From positions 186,001-250,000 of the forward strand of contig JAWKHH010000005.1 of the NCBI GenBank assembly GCA_041394945.1: a DNA stretch of 64,000 nt. The letters are read 5' to 3'. A program made the translations under genes and the position numbers. Numbering within the stretch: position 1 is the first letter of the stretch; each line of letters starts with the position of its first letter. Positions 44,820 through 53,419 of the stretch are shown in pieces. Below the pieces are notes generated by a model. It was not told the origin of the DNA and did no database searches. It saw nothing but the letters and a program-made list of their open reading frames with translations. Origin of the DNA: Bryobacteraceae bacterium (lineage in GTDB: Bacteria > Acidobacteriota > Terriglobia > Bryobacterales > Bryobacteraceae).

Positions 44820-45563
44820 TCAGCGCGCGACGACGGAATCGAGTTTCCGCCGCCACTCCTCACGTACCGCGGCGGCGTTGCCCGCCGCCGAACCGAAGAG
44901 CAGCCACTCGACGTAGACAGCGGAACCTCCCGGCGTCGTGCTCGCCGACATCGTGAACGCGCTTCGGTTCCGGTGCGGGACAATGGTGTAGTAGTGCCCA
45001 TCGCCTTCCTGTGATTCGGCGGAGCGGCCAGGAGCGATCGCGCGGACGGCGTCGAACGCCGCTTTCACCGGGACCCCATCGAAGTGGCGGTTGACGATCA
45101 GGTTGGCGACTTCCTCGCCGCGGTGGCGCTCGAACATCTCCTTGAGCCGGAAGAAGCACATGCGCCAGCCGCCTCGCGTCCCTTCGAACTCGCCATCCCA
45201 ATCGGCCGTCGCCCCGAAGCCGGAGTGGACAAGCCGCAGGACAGTGCGGCCGTTGCGGGTTTCGATGTAGAAGTCCTGGATCAGACGCTGCGGAGTCATC
45301 GCCGCGGCCGGGCCCACGCTGAGCGGCTTGTCGCGGGTTTCGGCGAGGCGCAAATGGCGCCCGGGCTCCCAGACTTCGATCGAGGTTCGCCATTCGAGCC
45401 CGGGGCCCCAGTCGGCTACGACCTGGCCTCCTACGCCGGGCTCCACCGAGTTGTTCGGCGCGAACCAGCGGGAGAGCTGCTCGCCGGTGGCGATAAGGTC
45501 CCACACCTCGGCGGGCGTTGCGTCGAGTTCAATGATGGTTTCGTGGGCGCGTGTTTCGGACAT
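44820..45563 (-). CDS. AHSA1/SRPBCC-family protein
   Basis: 247 residues with the START/Bet v1-like activator of Hsp90-type fold: ATPAEVWDLIATGEQLSRWF, VVADWGPGLEW, VLRLVHSGFG. A second, shorter SRPBCC-like half follows (about 150-245). Typical partner of an ArsR regulator, which lies immediately upstream (5-base gap); such pairs often respond to small hydrophobic molecules. Converges on hspR with one base between stops. Confidence 0.83.
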   Translation of the reverse strand: MSETRAHETIIELDATPAEVWDLIATGEQLSRWFAPNNSVEPGVGGQVVADWGPGLEWRTSIEVWEPGRHLRLAETRDKPLSVGPAAAMTPQRLIQDFYIETRNGRTVLRLVHSGFGATADWDGEFEGTRGGWRMCFFRLKEMFERHRGEEVANLIVNRHFDGVPVKAAFDAVRAIAPGRSAESQEGDGHYYTIVPHRNRSAFTMSASTTPGGSAVYVEWLLFGSAAGNAAAVREEWRRKLDSVVAR

Positions 45564-45568
45564 GGCGG

Positions 45569-46189
45569 TTACTCCATAACAACGGTGGCGGGCAACGGCT
45601 CGGGGGGTTTGGATGGGGCGGGATAGGCGCCCAACATGAGGCGGAAGCGACGGCCCCCGGGGACCCGTTCGTCGTGATACTTTGCGGCGATCGCGGCGAT
45701 GGCTGCGGTGATCTCGGCGGTGAACTCGTTACGGGCCGAGGCGGTGGAAAAGCGGATCTCCGTCTCGATGGTCATAGTGGCGAGGCGCTGGCCGGCCTCG
45801 GCGGCGCGCGCCTGCAAGGCGGCGAGATCACGGATGGCCCGAGCCGCGGTGGATGCCAGGTAGGCGGCGGAGAAGCGGTCCGCCGGGGACACGGGGAGCT
45901 CGCCGGCGACGGCGAGAGCGTCCTGGGAAATCACACACGCGGCGGCGCGTGCGCGAAGCACGCGTTCAAGACAGTTGCCCTTCTGACGGCTTTCGACGAA
46001 CTCGACGAGCCCTTCCTTTTCGAGCTCGCGCAAATGGTAGTTGACGGTCTGGCGGGGCATCCCGAGGCGCCGCGCGACGCCGGAGGCGGAATCGGGTTCG
46101 GCGAGGAGGGAGAGGATGCGGAGGCGGTCCGGTTTGAGGAGTGCGGCGGCGGCGGCGGGGTCGCGAAGAATCTGGAGCGCGGCTGGCAT
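45569..46189 (-). CDS. ArsR-type winged-helix transcription regulator
   Basis: About 206 residues from the ATG at 46189 (GGAG four bases upstream; GTG at 46207 is the alternative). Winged-helix DNA-binding domain: LKPDRLRILSLLAEPDSASG, LGMPRQTVNYHLRELEKEGL. The C-terminal part is Ala-rich and helical with a beta end (IETEIRFSTASARNEFTAEI), probably for ligand binding or dimerisation. No metal-binding CxC motif as in metal-sensing ArsR. Likely regulates itself and the AHSA1 gene through 46227-46242. Confidence 0.8.
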   Translation of the reverse strand: MPAALQILRDPAAAAALLKPDRLRILSLLAEPDSASGVARRLGMPRQTVNYHLRELEKEGLVEFVESRQKGNCLERVLRARAAACVISQDALAVAGELPVSPADRFSAAYLASTAARAIRDLAALQARAAEAGQRLATMTIETEIRFSTASARNEFTAEITAAIAAIAAKYHDERVPGGRRFRLMLGAYPAPSKPPEPLPATVVME

Positions 46190-46226
46190 ATGGCTCCAGC
46201 CTGCCACCGACCATCTATGCTGTCAA

Positions 46227-46242
46227 GACCATAATATTGGTC
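46227..46242. promoter_or_regulatory. Candidate operator for the ArsR/AHSA1 operon
   Basis: GACCATAATATTGGTC has 5-bp inverted arms GACCA/TGGTC around an AT-rich centre, about 40 bases before the regulator start. A TATTAT -10-like hexamer for the minus strand lies inside it. ArsR-family proteins usually bind such AT-centred inverted repeats over the promoter. Confidence 0.4.
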
Positions 46243-46280
46243 TAAAGCGCCGCTGACTGTCGTGTTATTCTTACCCAGTC

Positions 46281-49200
46281 GTGTTTATAAGACACTCTCT
46301 CCTCGCCCTCTACGCCGCCCGCCTGCTCGCCCAGGGCGCTGAAGCGGAGCTTTCCGGCCACCTCGTCGACCCCGCCGGCCTGCCCGTCGCGGGCGCCGTG
46401 CTGACGCTCGAGAGCCCCGCGTCCGGTCTCGTTCTCCAAACCCGCACCGGCAGCGGCGGCGGCTACTCATTCCCCGCCGTCCCCGCCGGCGGCTACCGGA
46501 TGAAGGCCGCGCGCGACGGCTTTGCCCCGATCCACCGCGACGTCGCCCTGCGCCTTGGCGACCACGCCCGAATCGACCTCGCACTGGCGCTCGAAGGCGT
46601 CACCACCGCGATTCCAGTTACCGCCGAAACTCCGCTCCTCGAAACGGCGCGTGGAAGCGCCGGGTGGGTGGTCGAGCAGAAGAGCGTGGTGAACCTGCCC
46701 CTCGACGGCCGCAACTTTGTCCCACTCGTCGCGCTGCTTCCGGGCGTCAGTCTGCCGCCGGGCTCGACCCTGCCTCGCGTGAACGGAGGCCGCCCTCGCG
46801 TGAATGAGTATCTCTACGACGGAGCGAGCGTCCTGCAGCCCGAGCCGGGTCAGGTACCCTACTTTCCCGTGATCGACGCGATCGAGGAGTTCCGGGTCGA
46901 AACCAACAGCTACTCGGCCGAGTACGGTCACGCCAACGGCGGCGTCGTGATGGTGAACCTGAAATCCGGCGCCAATTTGTTCCACGGGACGCTATTCGAG
47001 TTCTTCCGCAATGAAGCGCTCAACGCCCGGAACTTCTTCGCCGCCGGCCGCTCGCGGCCGCGCTTCCGTCGAAACCAGTACGGCGCCGCCGCCGGTGGAC
47101 CGATCCGGCGAAACCGCACCTTCTTCTTCGCGGACTGGCAGGGGACGCGGCTCTCCACGGGCGTCGTGCGCATCAGCACCGTCCCGGAGGCGGCGGCCCG
47201 GCGCGGCCAATTCGGGAATCCCGTGCTCGACCCGGCCACTACGCGGCTCGAAGGCGGGACCTACACGCGGGATCCCTTCCCGGCGAACCGGATTCCATTG
47301 GCGCGATACGATCCCGTCGCCGCGCGCGCACTCGATCATTTCCCGCTGCCCAACATCGCTGGCGCGCGTAACAACTACATCCGAGCAGGGAACGAAACCA
47401 CCGCGCAAGACCAATTCGACGGCCGCCTGGACCACTACTTCTCCAGCCGCCACCGCGGCTTTGGCCGCTACACCCACCTGCTCGACGATTCGAACCCGGT
47501 GACGCCACTGCCCGACGGCGGCGGCGCCATCAGTTCGGGCCTGTTGGGCGATACCGCGCTCCGTTCGGCGGGCCTCGTCGCGGGGCACACGTGGACGCCG
47601 GCGGCGGATCTGGTGGGCCAGTGGCGCGTGGGTTGGTCCCGCCGGGGATTCGCCCGCGCTTCGGTTCGTTCCCTCGATTTGCCGGCGATACCCGGCGTGC
47701 CGGATTCCGCCTTTCCCGGCGTGCCGCCCTCGTTCGATATCGCCGGGCTACAGCGCCTCGGGCCTCCGGCGAACGCCAACGCGGACTTCAGCACCTCGGT
47801 CCTCCAGGTATCGGGCAGCCTCACCGTCGCGCGCGGCTCGAACAGCTTGAAACTGGGCGCGGACATTCGCCGGCAGGCTCTCGATGTTCTGCAGCCGCCA
47901 AACCCGGCCGGCGTTACGCAGTTCACCAGCATCCTCACCGGCGACAGTCTCGCATCGTTCCTGCTCGGCCAGGTGGATCGGTTTCAGCTCGACATCCAGC
48001 ACGAAAAGCTGAAGCCTCGCGCCAACACCGCCGAGTTCTTCGTCCAGGAAGACAGGCGCGTGGGATCGCGCCTCAACCTGAACCTGGGCGTGCGATACAC
48101 GCTCAACTACCCGTCGACGGTCGACGGCGACCGCGGCGCCGTGTTCAACGTCGCCACCGAGCGCCTCGACTTCCTCGGCCGAGACGGGTATCCGCGTTCG
48201 GCGCGGAACCTCGAGTACACGAACTTCGGTCCGCGCGTGGGCATGGCGTTCCGAGCGTCCGCCACGCTCGCCATCCGCGCCGGCTATGGGCTCACCTGGA
48301 TCGAACAGGCTGGAATAACGACACCCTTCACCACGCCATTCTTCCCATTCATCCGAGGCATCACGCAGACCTCTCTCGACAATGTATTCCCAACCTTTGT
48401 TCTCGCCCACGGCCCAACTGTCGATGGCGAAGCGGCGGGTCCCGATAGCGGCCTCGGCCAAAGCGTATTCGCGGTTCAGCGAGATCAGAAGAGCGGCTAC
48501 GCGCAACAGTGGAACCTCACGATCCAGAAGACGCTTGGCGCTTCATGGAGCGCGGAAGCCGGATACCTCGGGTCGAAACTTACCAACCTTGGCGTGCCGG
48601 ACGTGAACTGGAACCAACTCAGCGCGGACCTGTTCAGCCTCGGCGCGGCGCTGAGCGATTCGCTGCCGAGTCCGTTCTCCGGGGACATCCCCGAGTCCTC
48701 GCCGCTTGGCGCCCCCACCATCGCGCGGCAGCAACTGCTGCGTCCCCTGCCCCGGTTCTCCGCGGTCGCCTTCTATCGAAACAACGTCGGCCACTCGACC
48801 TACCATTCGCTTCAAACGCGCCTTGAAAAGCGCTACGCCGGACGCGTCACGCTCACCGCCGCCTATACATTCTCGAAGCTGATCGACGACGCCGGGCAGG
48901 TCTTCGATGCCGCCATCCTCACCGGACCAGCGGCCTCGTTCCAATCCGCCGACAGCCACAACCGGCGGCTCGAGAAAGACGTCTCCACGGGCGACATCCG
49001 GCACGTTCTCTCAGCGGGCTTCGTCTACGAACTTCCGGGAGGGTGGCGATTGGCGGGCATGGCGCGCGCCCAATCCGGGCTGCCCTTCGCCATTACGCAA
49101 CAGCCCAACTTCAATGCCTTCGCCGGTTTCGGCGTACAGCGACCGAACCGCATCGCCTCACCGCGAATCGCAGACCCCACGCCCGCGCGATGGTTCGACA

Positions 49201-49475
49201 CCGGAGCGTTCGCGCAAGCCGCACCGCTCACCATCGGCGACAGCTCGCGGAACCCCGTTCGCGGTCCCGGGTATCGCAAGCTGGACCTCATGGCGTCGAA
49301 AACCTTCACCCTGGCCGAGCTCGCCCGGCTCGAGTTCCGCGCTGAGGCGTTCAACCTCACCAACACGCCCTCGTTCGCCAATCCGAACGGCGTCTTCGGA
49401 ACGCCTGGGTTCGGTACAATCACGCAGGCGTTCGACCCGCGGGTGTTCGAACTCGTGTGCAAGCTACACTTTTGA
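46281..49475 (+). CDS. TonB-dependent receptor with carboxypeptidase-regulatory-like domain
   Basis: 1064 residues from a GTG; signal peptide HSLLALYAARLLAQGAEA. Residues about 23-100 are the regulatory-like sandwich (LSGHLVDPAGLPVAGAVL), then a plug (NLPLDGRNFVPLVALLPGVS, EEFRVETNSYSAEYGHANGG) and the barrel, ending FDPRVFELVCKLHF. Outer-membrane uptake of an unknown ligand. The regulator with a periplasmic-binding-like domain starts five bases after the stop, so ligand uptake and sensing may be linked. Confidence 0.92.
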   Translation: MFIRHSLLALYAARLLAQGAEAELSGHLVDPAGLPVAGAVLTLESPASGLVLQTRTGSGGGYSFPAVPAGGYRMKAARDGFAPIHRDVALRLGDHARIDLALALEGVTTAIPVTAETPLLETARGSAGWVVEQKSVVNLPLDGRNFVPLVALLPGVSLPPGSTLPRVNGGRPRVNEYLYDGASVLQPEPGQVPYFPVIDAIEEFRVETNSYSAEYGHANGGVVMVNLKSGANLFHGTLFEFFRNEALNARNFFAAGRSRPRFRRNQYGAAAGGPIRRNRTFFFADWQGTRLSTGVVRISTVPEAAARRGQFGNPVLDPATTRLEGGTYTRDPFPANRIPLARYDPVAARALDHFPLPNIAGARNNYIRAGNETTAQDQFDGRLDHYFSSRHRGFGRYTHLLDDSNPVTPLPDGGGAISSGLLGDTALRSAGLVAGHTWTPAADLVGQWRVGWSRRGFARASVRSLDLPAIPGVPDSAFPGVPPSFDIAGLQRLGPPANANADFSTSVLQVSGSLTVARGSNSLKLGADIRRQALDVLQPPNPAGVTQFTSILTGDSLASFLLGQVDRFQLDIQHEKLKPRANTAEFFVQEDRRVGSRLNLNLGVRYTLNYPSTVDGDRGAVFNVATERLDFLGRDGYPRSARNLEYTNFGPRVGMAFRASATLAIRAGYGLTWIEQAGITTPFTTPFFPFIRGITQTSLDNVFPTFVLAHGPTVDGEAAGPDSGLGQSVFAVQRDQKSGYAQQWNLTIQKTLGASWSAEAGYLGSKLTNLGVPDVNWNQLSADLFSLGAALSDSLPSPFSGDIPESSPLGAPTIARQQLLRPLPRFSAVAFYRNNVGHSTYHSLQTRLEKRYAGRVTLTAAYTFSKLIDDAGQVFDAAILTGPAASFQSADSHNRRLEKDVSTGDIRHVLSAGFVYELPGGWRLAGMARAQSGLPFAITQQPNFNAFAGFGVQRPNRIASPRIADPTPARWFDTGAFAQAAPLTIGDSSRNPVRGPGYRKLDLMASKTFTLAELARLEFRAEAFNLTNTPSFANPNGVFGTPGFGTITQAFDPRVFELVCKLHF

Positions 49476-49480
49476 TTCCC

Positions 49481-50560
49481 ATGGCGAACGATATCCGGAA
49501 CCACCTGGGCGAAGTAAGGAAGAGCCGAGGCATTGCCGCGGCGGACCTGGCGCGTGCCGTGGGCGTGTCCCGGCAGACGATTCACGCGATCGAATCCGGT
49601 GCATACTCGCCGAACACCGGCGTCGCGCTGCGGCTGGCGCGCGAACTCGACGTTCCGGTGGAGGCGCTGTTCTCGCTTGCAGCCGAACCGTCCGCGCCGC
49701 CGCCGGCAGTTCCGGCTCGCGTCCTGGGCGCGGCCGCCGCTGGCACGCGAGTCCGCTTGTGCCGTGTGGGGGAGGACACCGTCGCAATCCCCGTCAGCGC
49801 GGCGCCGTACTTCCTCCCGGAAGCCGACGGCCTCGTCGCCCGCGCAGGCAAACGCGGCGCGGCGTCCGTCACCCCGTTCGACGCCTCCATCGCCCATGAA
49901 AAAGCCGTCGTGCTTGCCGGCTGCGACCCGGCTTCCAGCCTGATCGCGGCCATCGCGAGGACCGTGGCGGGCATCGAGGTGGTGCTCGCCGGCGCTTCCA
50001 GCGGTCTCGCTTTCGAGTGGTTGAACGACGGAGCCGTGCATGTCGCCGGGTCGCACCTCGAGAGCATCCAGCCGTCTTCGGATCTGCTCGTCGTGAACTG
50101 CGCGGTCTGGGAAGCCGGACTCGTTACCGCCGCGGGCAACCCCAGGCAGATCGCGAAGATCGAACACCTTGCCCGGCGAGACGTTCGTTTTGTGAATCGC
50201 CAGCCGGGCTCCGGCGCGCGGGCGGTCACGAATCGGCTGCTGGCGGCGGCTGGCGTTGAGCCGGCGGCGGTGCGCGGCTATGACGACGAAGCGCCGGGCC
50301 ACTTGGCGGCAGCGGCCGCCGTGCAAGCGGGACGGGCGGATTGCTGCTTCGCGACTCGTTCCGCCGCGCTTGCCTTCGGCCTCGGGTTCGTTCCGCTCCA
50401 CAGTGAGCGGTACGATCTCATTTTGCGCCGTGAGACGGCCCAACTGCCTGCCGTCGCCGCGCTGCTCGACGTGCTGCAACTCGCGCAACTGCGGCGAACA
50501 CTCACGCAGGCGGCCGGCTACGACACCACCGACACAGGCAGGACCGCTACGGCTTCGTAG
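49481..50560 (+). CDS. XRE-type HTH regulator with molybdate-binding-like (PBP) domain
   Basis: 359 residues from the ATG at 49481. N-terminal helix-turn-helix (LGEVRKSRGIAAADLARAVG, VSRQTIHAIESGAYSPNTG) joined to a PBP-like domain (about 135-340) with VVLAGCDPASSLIAAIAR, FVNRQPGSGARAVTNRLLA and ADCCFATRSAALAFGLGFVP, as in ModA-related cytosolic sensor domains. It probably senses an oxyanion or metabolite. Coupled to the TonB receptor upstream. Its last 14 bases overlap the caspase-like gene end to end. Confidence 0.82.
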   Translation: MANDIRNHLGEVRKSRGIAAADLARAVGVSRQTIHAIESGAYSPNTGVALRLARELDVPVEALFSLAAEPSAPPPAVPARVLGAAAAGTRVRLCRVGEDTVAIPVSAAPYFLPEADGLVARAGKRGAASVTPFDASIAHEKAVVLAGCDPASSLIAAIARTVAGIEVVLAGASSGLAFEWLNDGAVHVAGSHLESIQPSSDLLVVNCAVWEAGLVTAAGNPRQIAKIEHLARRDVRFVNRQPGSGARAVTNRLLAAAGVEPAAVRGYDDEAPGHLAAAAAVQAGRADCCFATRSAALAFGLGFVPLHSERYDLILRRETAQLPAVAALLDVLQLAQLRRTLTQAAGYDTTDTGRTATAS

Positions 50561-52514
50561 GCCGCCAAGCGAACAGCGCGCGACCGCCGACCCTTCCCCG
50601 CATCGCCACCTCAAGCGCCTCACGCCCCAGGCCGGCCACGGCCATTTCCCGCGCCTTCGCCGCCAGCAGCCGCGCGCCAAGGTCGAATAGCGGTAGCCCC
50701 AGGTCGAGCGCCGCCCGGCAGGACTCGTGCGCGTCGGCTCCCGCTTCCGCCCGCAGCACGTGTACATCCGGAAGATCCCAGCGGTCGAGCAGGCGGACCC
50801 GGGCCTGCAACCCGCCCCGGCGCCGGCCGCGGCGCTCCAGCATCAGCTCGGAGTAGGCGGCCACCATCAGGGCCACGGGGTCGCCGGCCGGTTTGCCCGC
50901 GTCTAGAAATTCGACCGCGCTTTCGTAGAGGCCGGCGGCGAAGTACCGAACCGCCGTCTCCACAACCTCCATCGCCGCACCGGCCAGGGCCACTACACCC
51001 GCGTCCTGAGCAACGATCGTCACTCTTCCGGGAAGCACCGGAACCGAGACGGCCGCTCCATTCACCGCCACCGCATGGACGCCCGGCCTCAACTTCCGGA
51101 AGCGGCCGGGAACGACGCGGAGGCCCTCCGCGCCCGGAGGAACGCGAATCCCGCGGGTCGCCGGAGCCGGCGCGGGCGGCGGATGGAACTTCCACCGGAC
51201 CTGCTCCCCCGGCTCTACCGCAATCTCGTGTTCGAGGGTCTCTCCCGACGCGCCCATCCACACAGCGCGATAGATCCCCGGCCGGACATTTTCCAGCCGC
51301 AGCTCCTTCCGGCCCACCGCCAGGACATGCCCGCGCGAATCGAGGAAACGAACCAAAGATAGCGGATCGCCGGACGTGCATCGAACGGCGGCCGGGCCTG
51401 CCGGTCCCCCGCCTCCGAGAAGCAGTTCCGCACCGGAATCGCGCCGCATCCGCAGCTCCAGCAGCCGGTCGCCGTACAACGAGACGGGCCAGCTCCCCCG
51501 CGCCGACGCAAATCCAGGCGCGGCGATCGAAACGCGATAGTCCCGCGGCGGCAGTTTCACTACGGTGGAGCCGTCCACCGGCGGGCCAGCCTCACGGTCC
51601 ACGTCCCCGCGCACCGTCACTTGGGCCTGTGGACCTGCGTCGGCCGGATCCAAGGCGAAGCGGAGCTCGACATCGGCCACGCGCGATGGATTCAGACGCA
51701 CGACCGGTGTTTCCGTATCCCCCATCTCGCCCAGCAGGCGCGGCTCCTGGCGCGACCCGGCATCGTCGAGCCCAAGCGCCGCAACCCGGGCCCGCACCTC
51801 GTCGCGAACGAACCGAAGCAGCCTGCCGGCAGTGACGAGGTACTCGCCGGCGTCTTCGTAGAACACCTTGGCCGGACCCTCGCCGGCGAGGCCGCGTAGC
51901 AGTGGCTCGGTGAACACACCGCGTTCGTCGTTGGCGACGGACCGGTCCTCATTCGCCTTCACGCCGCGCAGGGTCGCGCAGAAGACGAACTGTTGCACCG
52001 AATCGCGCATCGCGGCCGGGTCCGGCGCGACGGGAAACTGCCCGATCTGGAAATCGCCCTCGAGCGGTGTGTTGCGGCACGCGTCGATGAAGAAGAACTG
52101 CTGGTCGAATTTGGACGTGCGGAGAAAATCGCGGATGCCTTCAAGGCGGATGGAGAAAACCGGGTCGGCGGGTTCGTAGTCTTCGGGTAGGATGGCCTCA
52201 CCGCCGGTGATACCCGGAGCGGTGAGCCCATGCCCGGAGAAATGCACAAAAAGGCGGCCGGGCGGTTTGCGGACGACGTCGCGGAACGCCTCGACGATGT
52301 TCTTGCGTGTGGCGTCGGCGAAGGGGATCGAGCCAGGGTCGGGGCTGTCGCCGGTGCGGCTGAGGAGCAGTTTCAGCCGCGGCGGCGAAACCGGCGCGCC
52401 GCTGCCCGTAGTGAGGAACCGCGCCACGGCAAGGGCGTCGCGCACGGCGCCTTTCAGGTTCAGGTGAGGCGCCGCATAGCGATCCACCCCGATGACGATG
52501 GCCCAATCCGGCAC
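50547..52514 (-). CDS. Caspase-like protease (peptidase C14) partnered with gasdermin-like protein
   Basis: 655 residues from a GTG. The N-terminal caspase fold (about 1-265) shows AIVIGVDRYAAPHLNLKGAV, catalytic His95 in VHFSGHGL and Cys146 in FFIDACRNTP. The rest (about 280-655) contains PEGA-like beta segments (TVVKLPPRDYRVSIAAPGF) and a helical C-terminus, probably for sensing or assembly. Lies 6 bases after the gasdermin-like gene in the same operon. In known bacterial gasdermin systems such proteases cut off the inhibitory tail of the gasdermin on infection, releasing a membrane pore-former. Confidence 0.85.
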   Translation of the reverse strand: MPDWAIVIGVDRYAAPHLNLKGAVRDALAVARFLTTGSGAPVSPPRLKLLLSRTGDSPDPGSIPFADATRKNIVEAFRDVVRKPPGRLFVHFSGHGLTAPGITGGEAILPEDYEPADPVFSIRLEGIRDFLRTSKFDQQFFFIDACRNTPLEGDFQIGQFPVAPDPAAMRDSVQQFVFCATLRGVKANEDRSVANDERGVFTEPLLRGLAGEGPAKVFYEDAGEYLVTAGRLLRFVRDEVRARVAALGLDDAGSRQEPRLLGEMGDTETPVVRLNPSRVADVELRFALDPADAGPQAQVTVRGDVDREAGPPVDGSTVVKLPPRDYRVSIAAPGFASARGSWPVSLYGDRLLELRMRRDSGAELLLGGGGPAGPAAVRCTSGDPLSLVRFLDSRGHVLAVGRKELRLENVRPGIYRAVWMGASGETLEHEIAVEPGEQVRWKFHPPPAPAPATRGIRVPPGAEGLRVVPGRFRKLRPGVHAVAVNGAAVSVPVLPGRVTIVAQDAGVVALAGAAMEVVETAVRYFAAGLYESAVEFLDAGKPAGDPVALMVAAYSELMLERRGRRRGGLQARVRLLDRWDLPDVHVLRAEAGADAHESCRAALDLGLPLFDLGARLLAAKAREMAVAGLGREALEVAMRGRVGGRALFAWRPTKP

Positions 52515-52520
52515 GCGCGG

Positions 52521-53333
52521 TCAATCCTCGCCGGAAAGGCGGAAGAAGGCGCCTTCGTCAAGCCGGAGCAGAGTCGGCTCGACCTTGCCGGCTGCGCGGG
52601 CGGCGGCTGCGCCGGCCTTCAGCGGATCCATCGCCGAGTACTCGGGACGCCCGTTCCGGTCGGCGAAGAAAAGCCGAACCGCCTGAAAGCCGAACACTAC
52701 GGGGGTCTTGCCTTCGAAGACGATCTTGCCATCGGCCGCAGCGGAGTGATCCACTTTCAGGTTGGCGCTGGCCAGGCTGGAGAGCGCCGGAACGTCCAAG
52801 CTCACTTTCCCGCCCCGGTCGCCCTGGGCGTTCACGGAGAACTTGTTCGTTTTGATCACGGACGTGACGACGAACACCGCATCGTCGATGAGAGCGTCGG
52901 TTACGGTTCGTTGGTCCGAACGGAACTGGCAGGTGGAAAGATACTGATCGAGGCGATCGATGGCGGCGTGATCCTCCAGCACGTCCTCGTACTTGAACGT
53001 GATGGTCTTCGCGTTGCCGTAGGCCGAGCCGACGCCGAGCGTGTTTCCGCCGAGCGCCTGGATGATGTTTCCCAGAATGGTGAGGCCCACCTCGGCCTTG
53101 GTGGAGCTGCTCTCCTTCCCCGAGATGGCGATCGGGGCTTCGTTGTCGACGCTCAAGGGCGGGAGCGGATTCGCACCGGCGATGGTGATGGTGGCGAGGT
53201 CGCCCAGGCGGGTGAGATCCTTCTTTCCGGCGCGGAGCAGCGTGTGGAGCGGCTGCATGTCGGCGCGTGGCATCCGTAGCACGGAATACCCGCGGTCCTT
53301 CAGAAATGTGATCGATTCGTCGGGTCTGGCCAT
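52521..53333 (-). CDS. Bacterial gasdermin-like pore-forming protein
   Basis: 270 residues, the size of bacterial gasdermins, with the family pattern as I know it: ITFLKDRGYSVLRMPRADMQ, PLHTLL, LGDLATI, EVGLTILGNIIQALGG, YEDVLEDHAAIDRLDQYLST and IVFEGKTPVVFGFQAVRLFF. The final 25-30 residues after YSAMDPL would be the autoinhibitory tail cut by the adjacent caspase-like protease. The N-terminal Cys that is acylated in studied members is missing (MARPDESI); the only Cys is in STCQF. A TATACT -10 box 13 bases before the ATG suggests a nearly leaderless mRNA. Call rests on motif memory plus context. Confidence 0.75.
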   Translation of the reverse strand: MARPDESITFLKDRGYSVLRMPRADMQPLHTLLRAGKKDLTRLGDLATITIAGANPLPPLSVDNEAPIAISGKESSSTKAEVGLTILGNIIQALGGNTLGVGSAYGNAKTITFKYEDVLEDHAAIDRLDQYLSTCQFRSDQRTVTDALIDDAVFVVTSVIKTNKFSVNAQGDRGGKVSLDVPALSSLASANLKVDHSAAADGKIVFEGKTPVVFGFQAVRLFFADRNGRPEYSAMDPLKAGAAAARAAGKVEPTLLRLDEGAFFRLSGED

Positions 53334-53419
53334 GGGTGTTAATCAGAGTATAGTGAGTCCGCCAGGCGCTCCGTTTCCGCAGACTTGCCTCAAAATGGAC
53401 GAATCCGGCGTCGCCCCTG

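Noticed and set aside
49025..50767. 580-codon minus-strand frame over receptor end and regulator
   Set aside because: Overlaps three well-supported genes and has no domain of its own.
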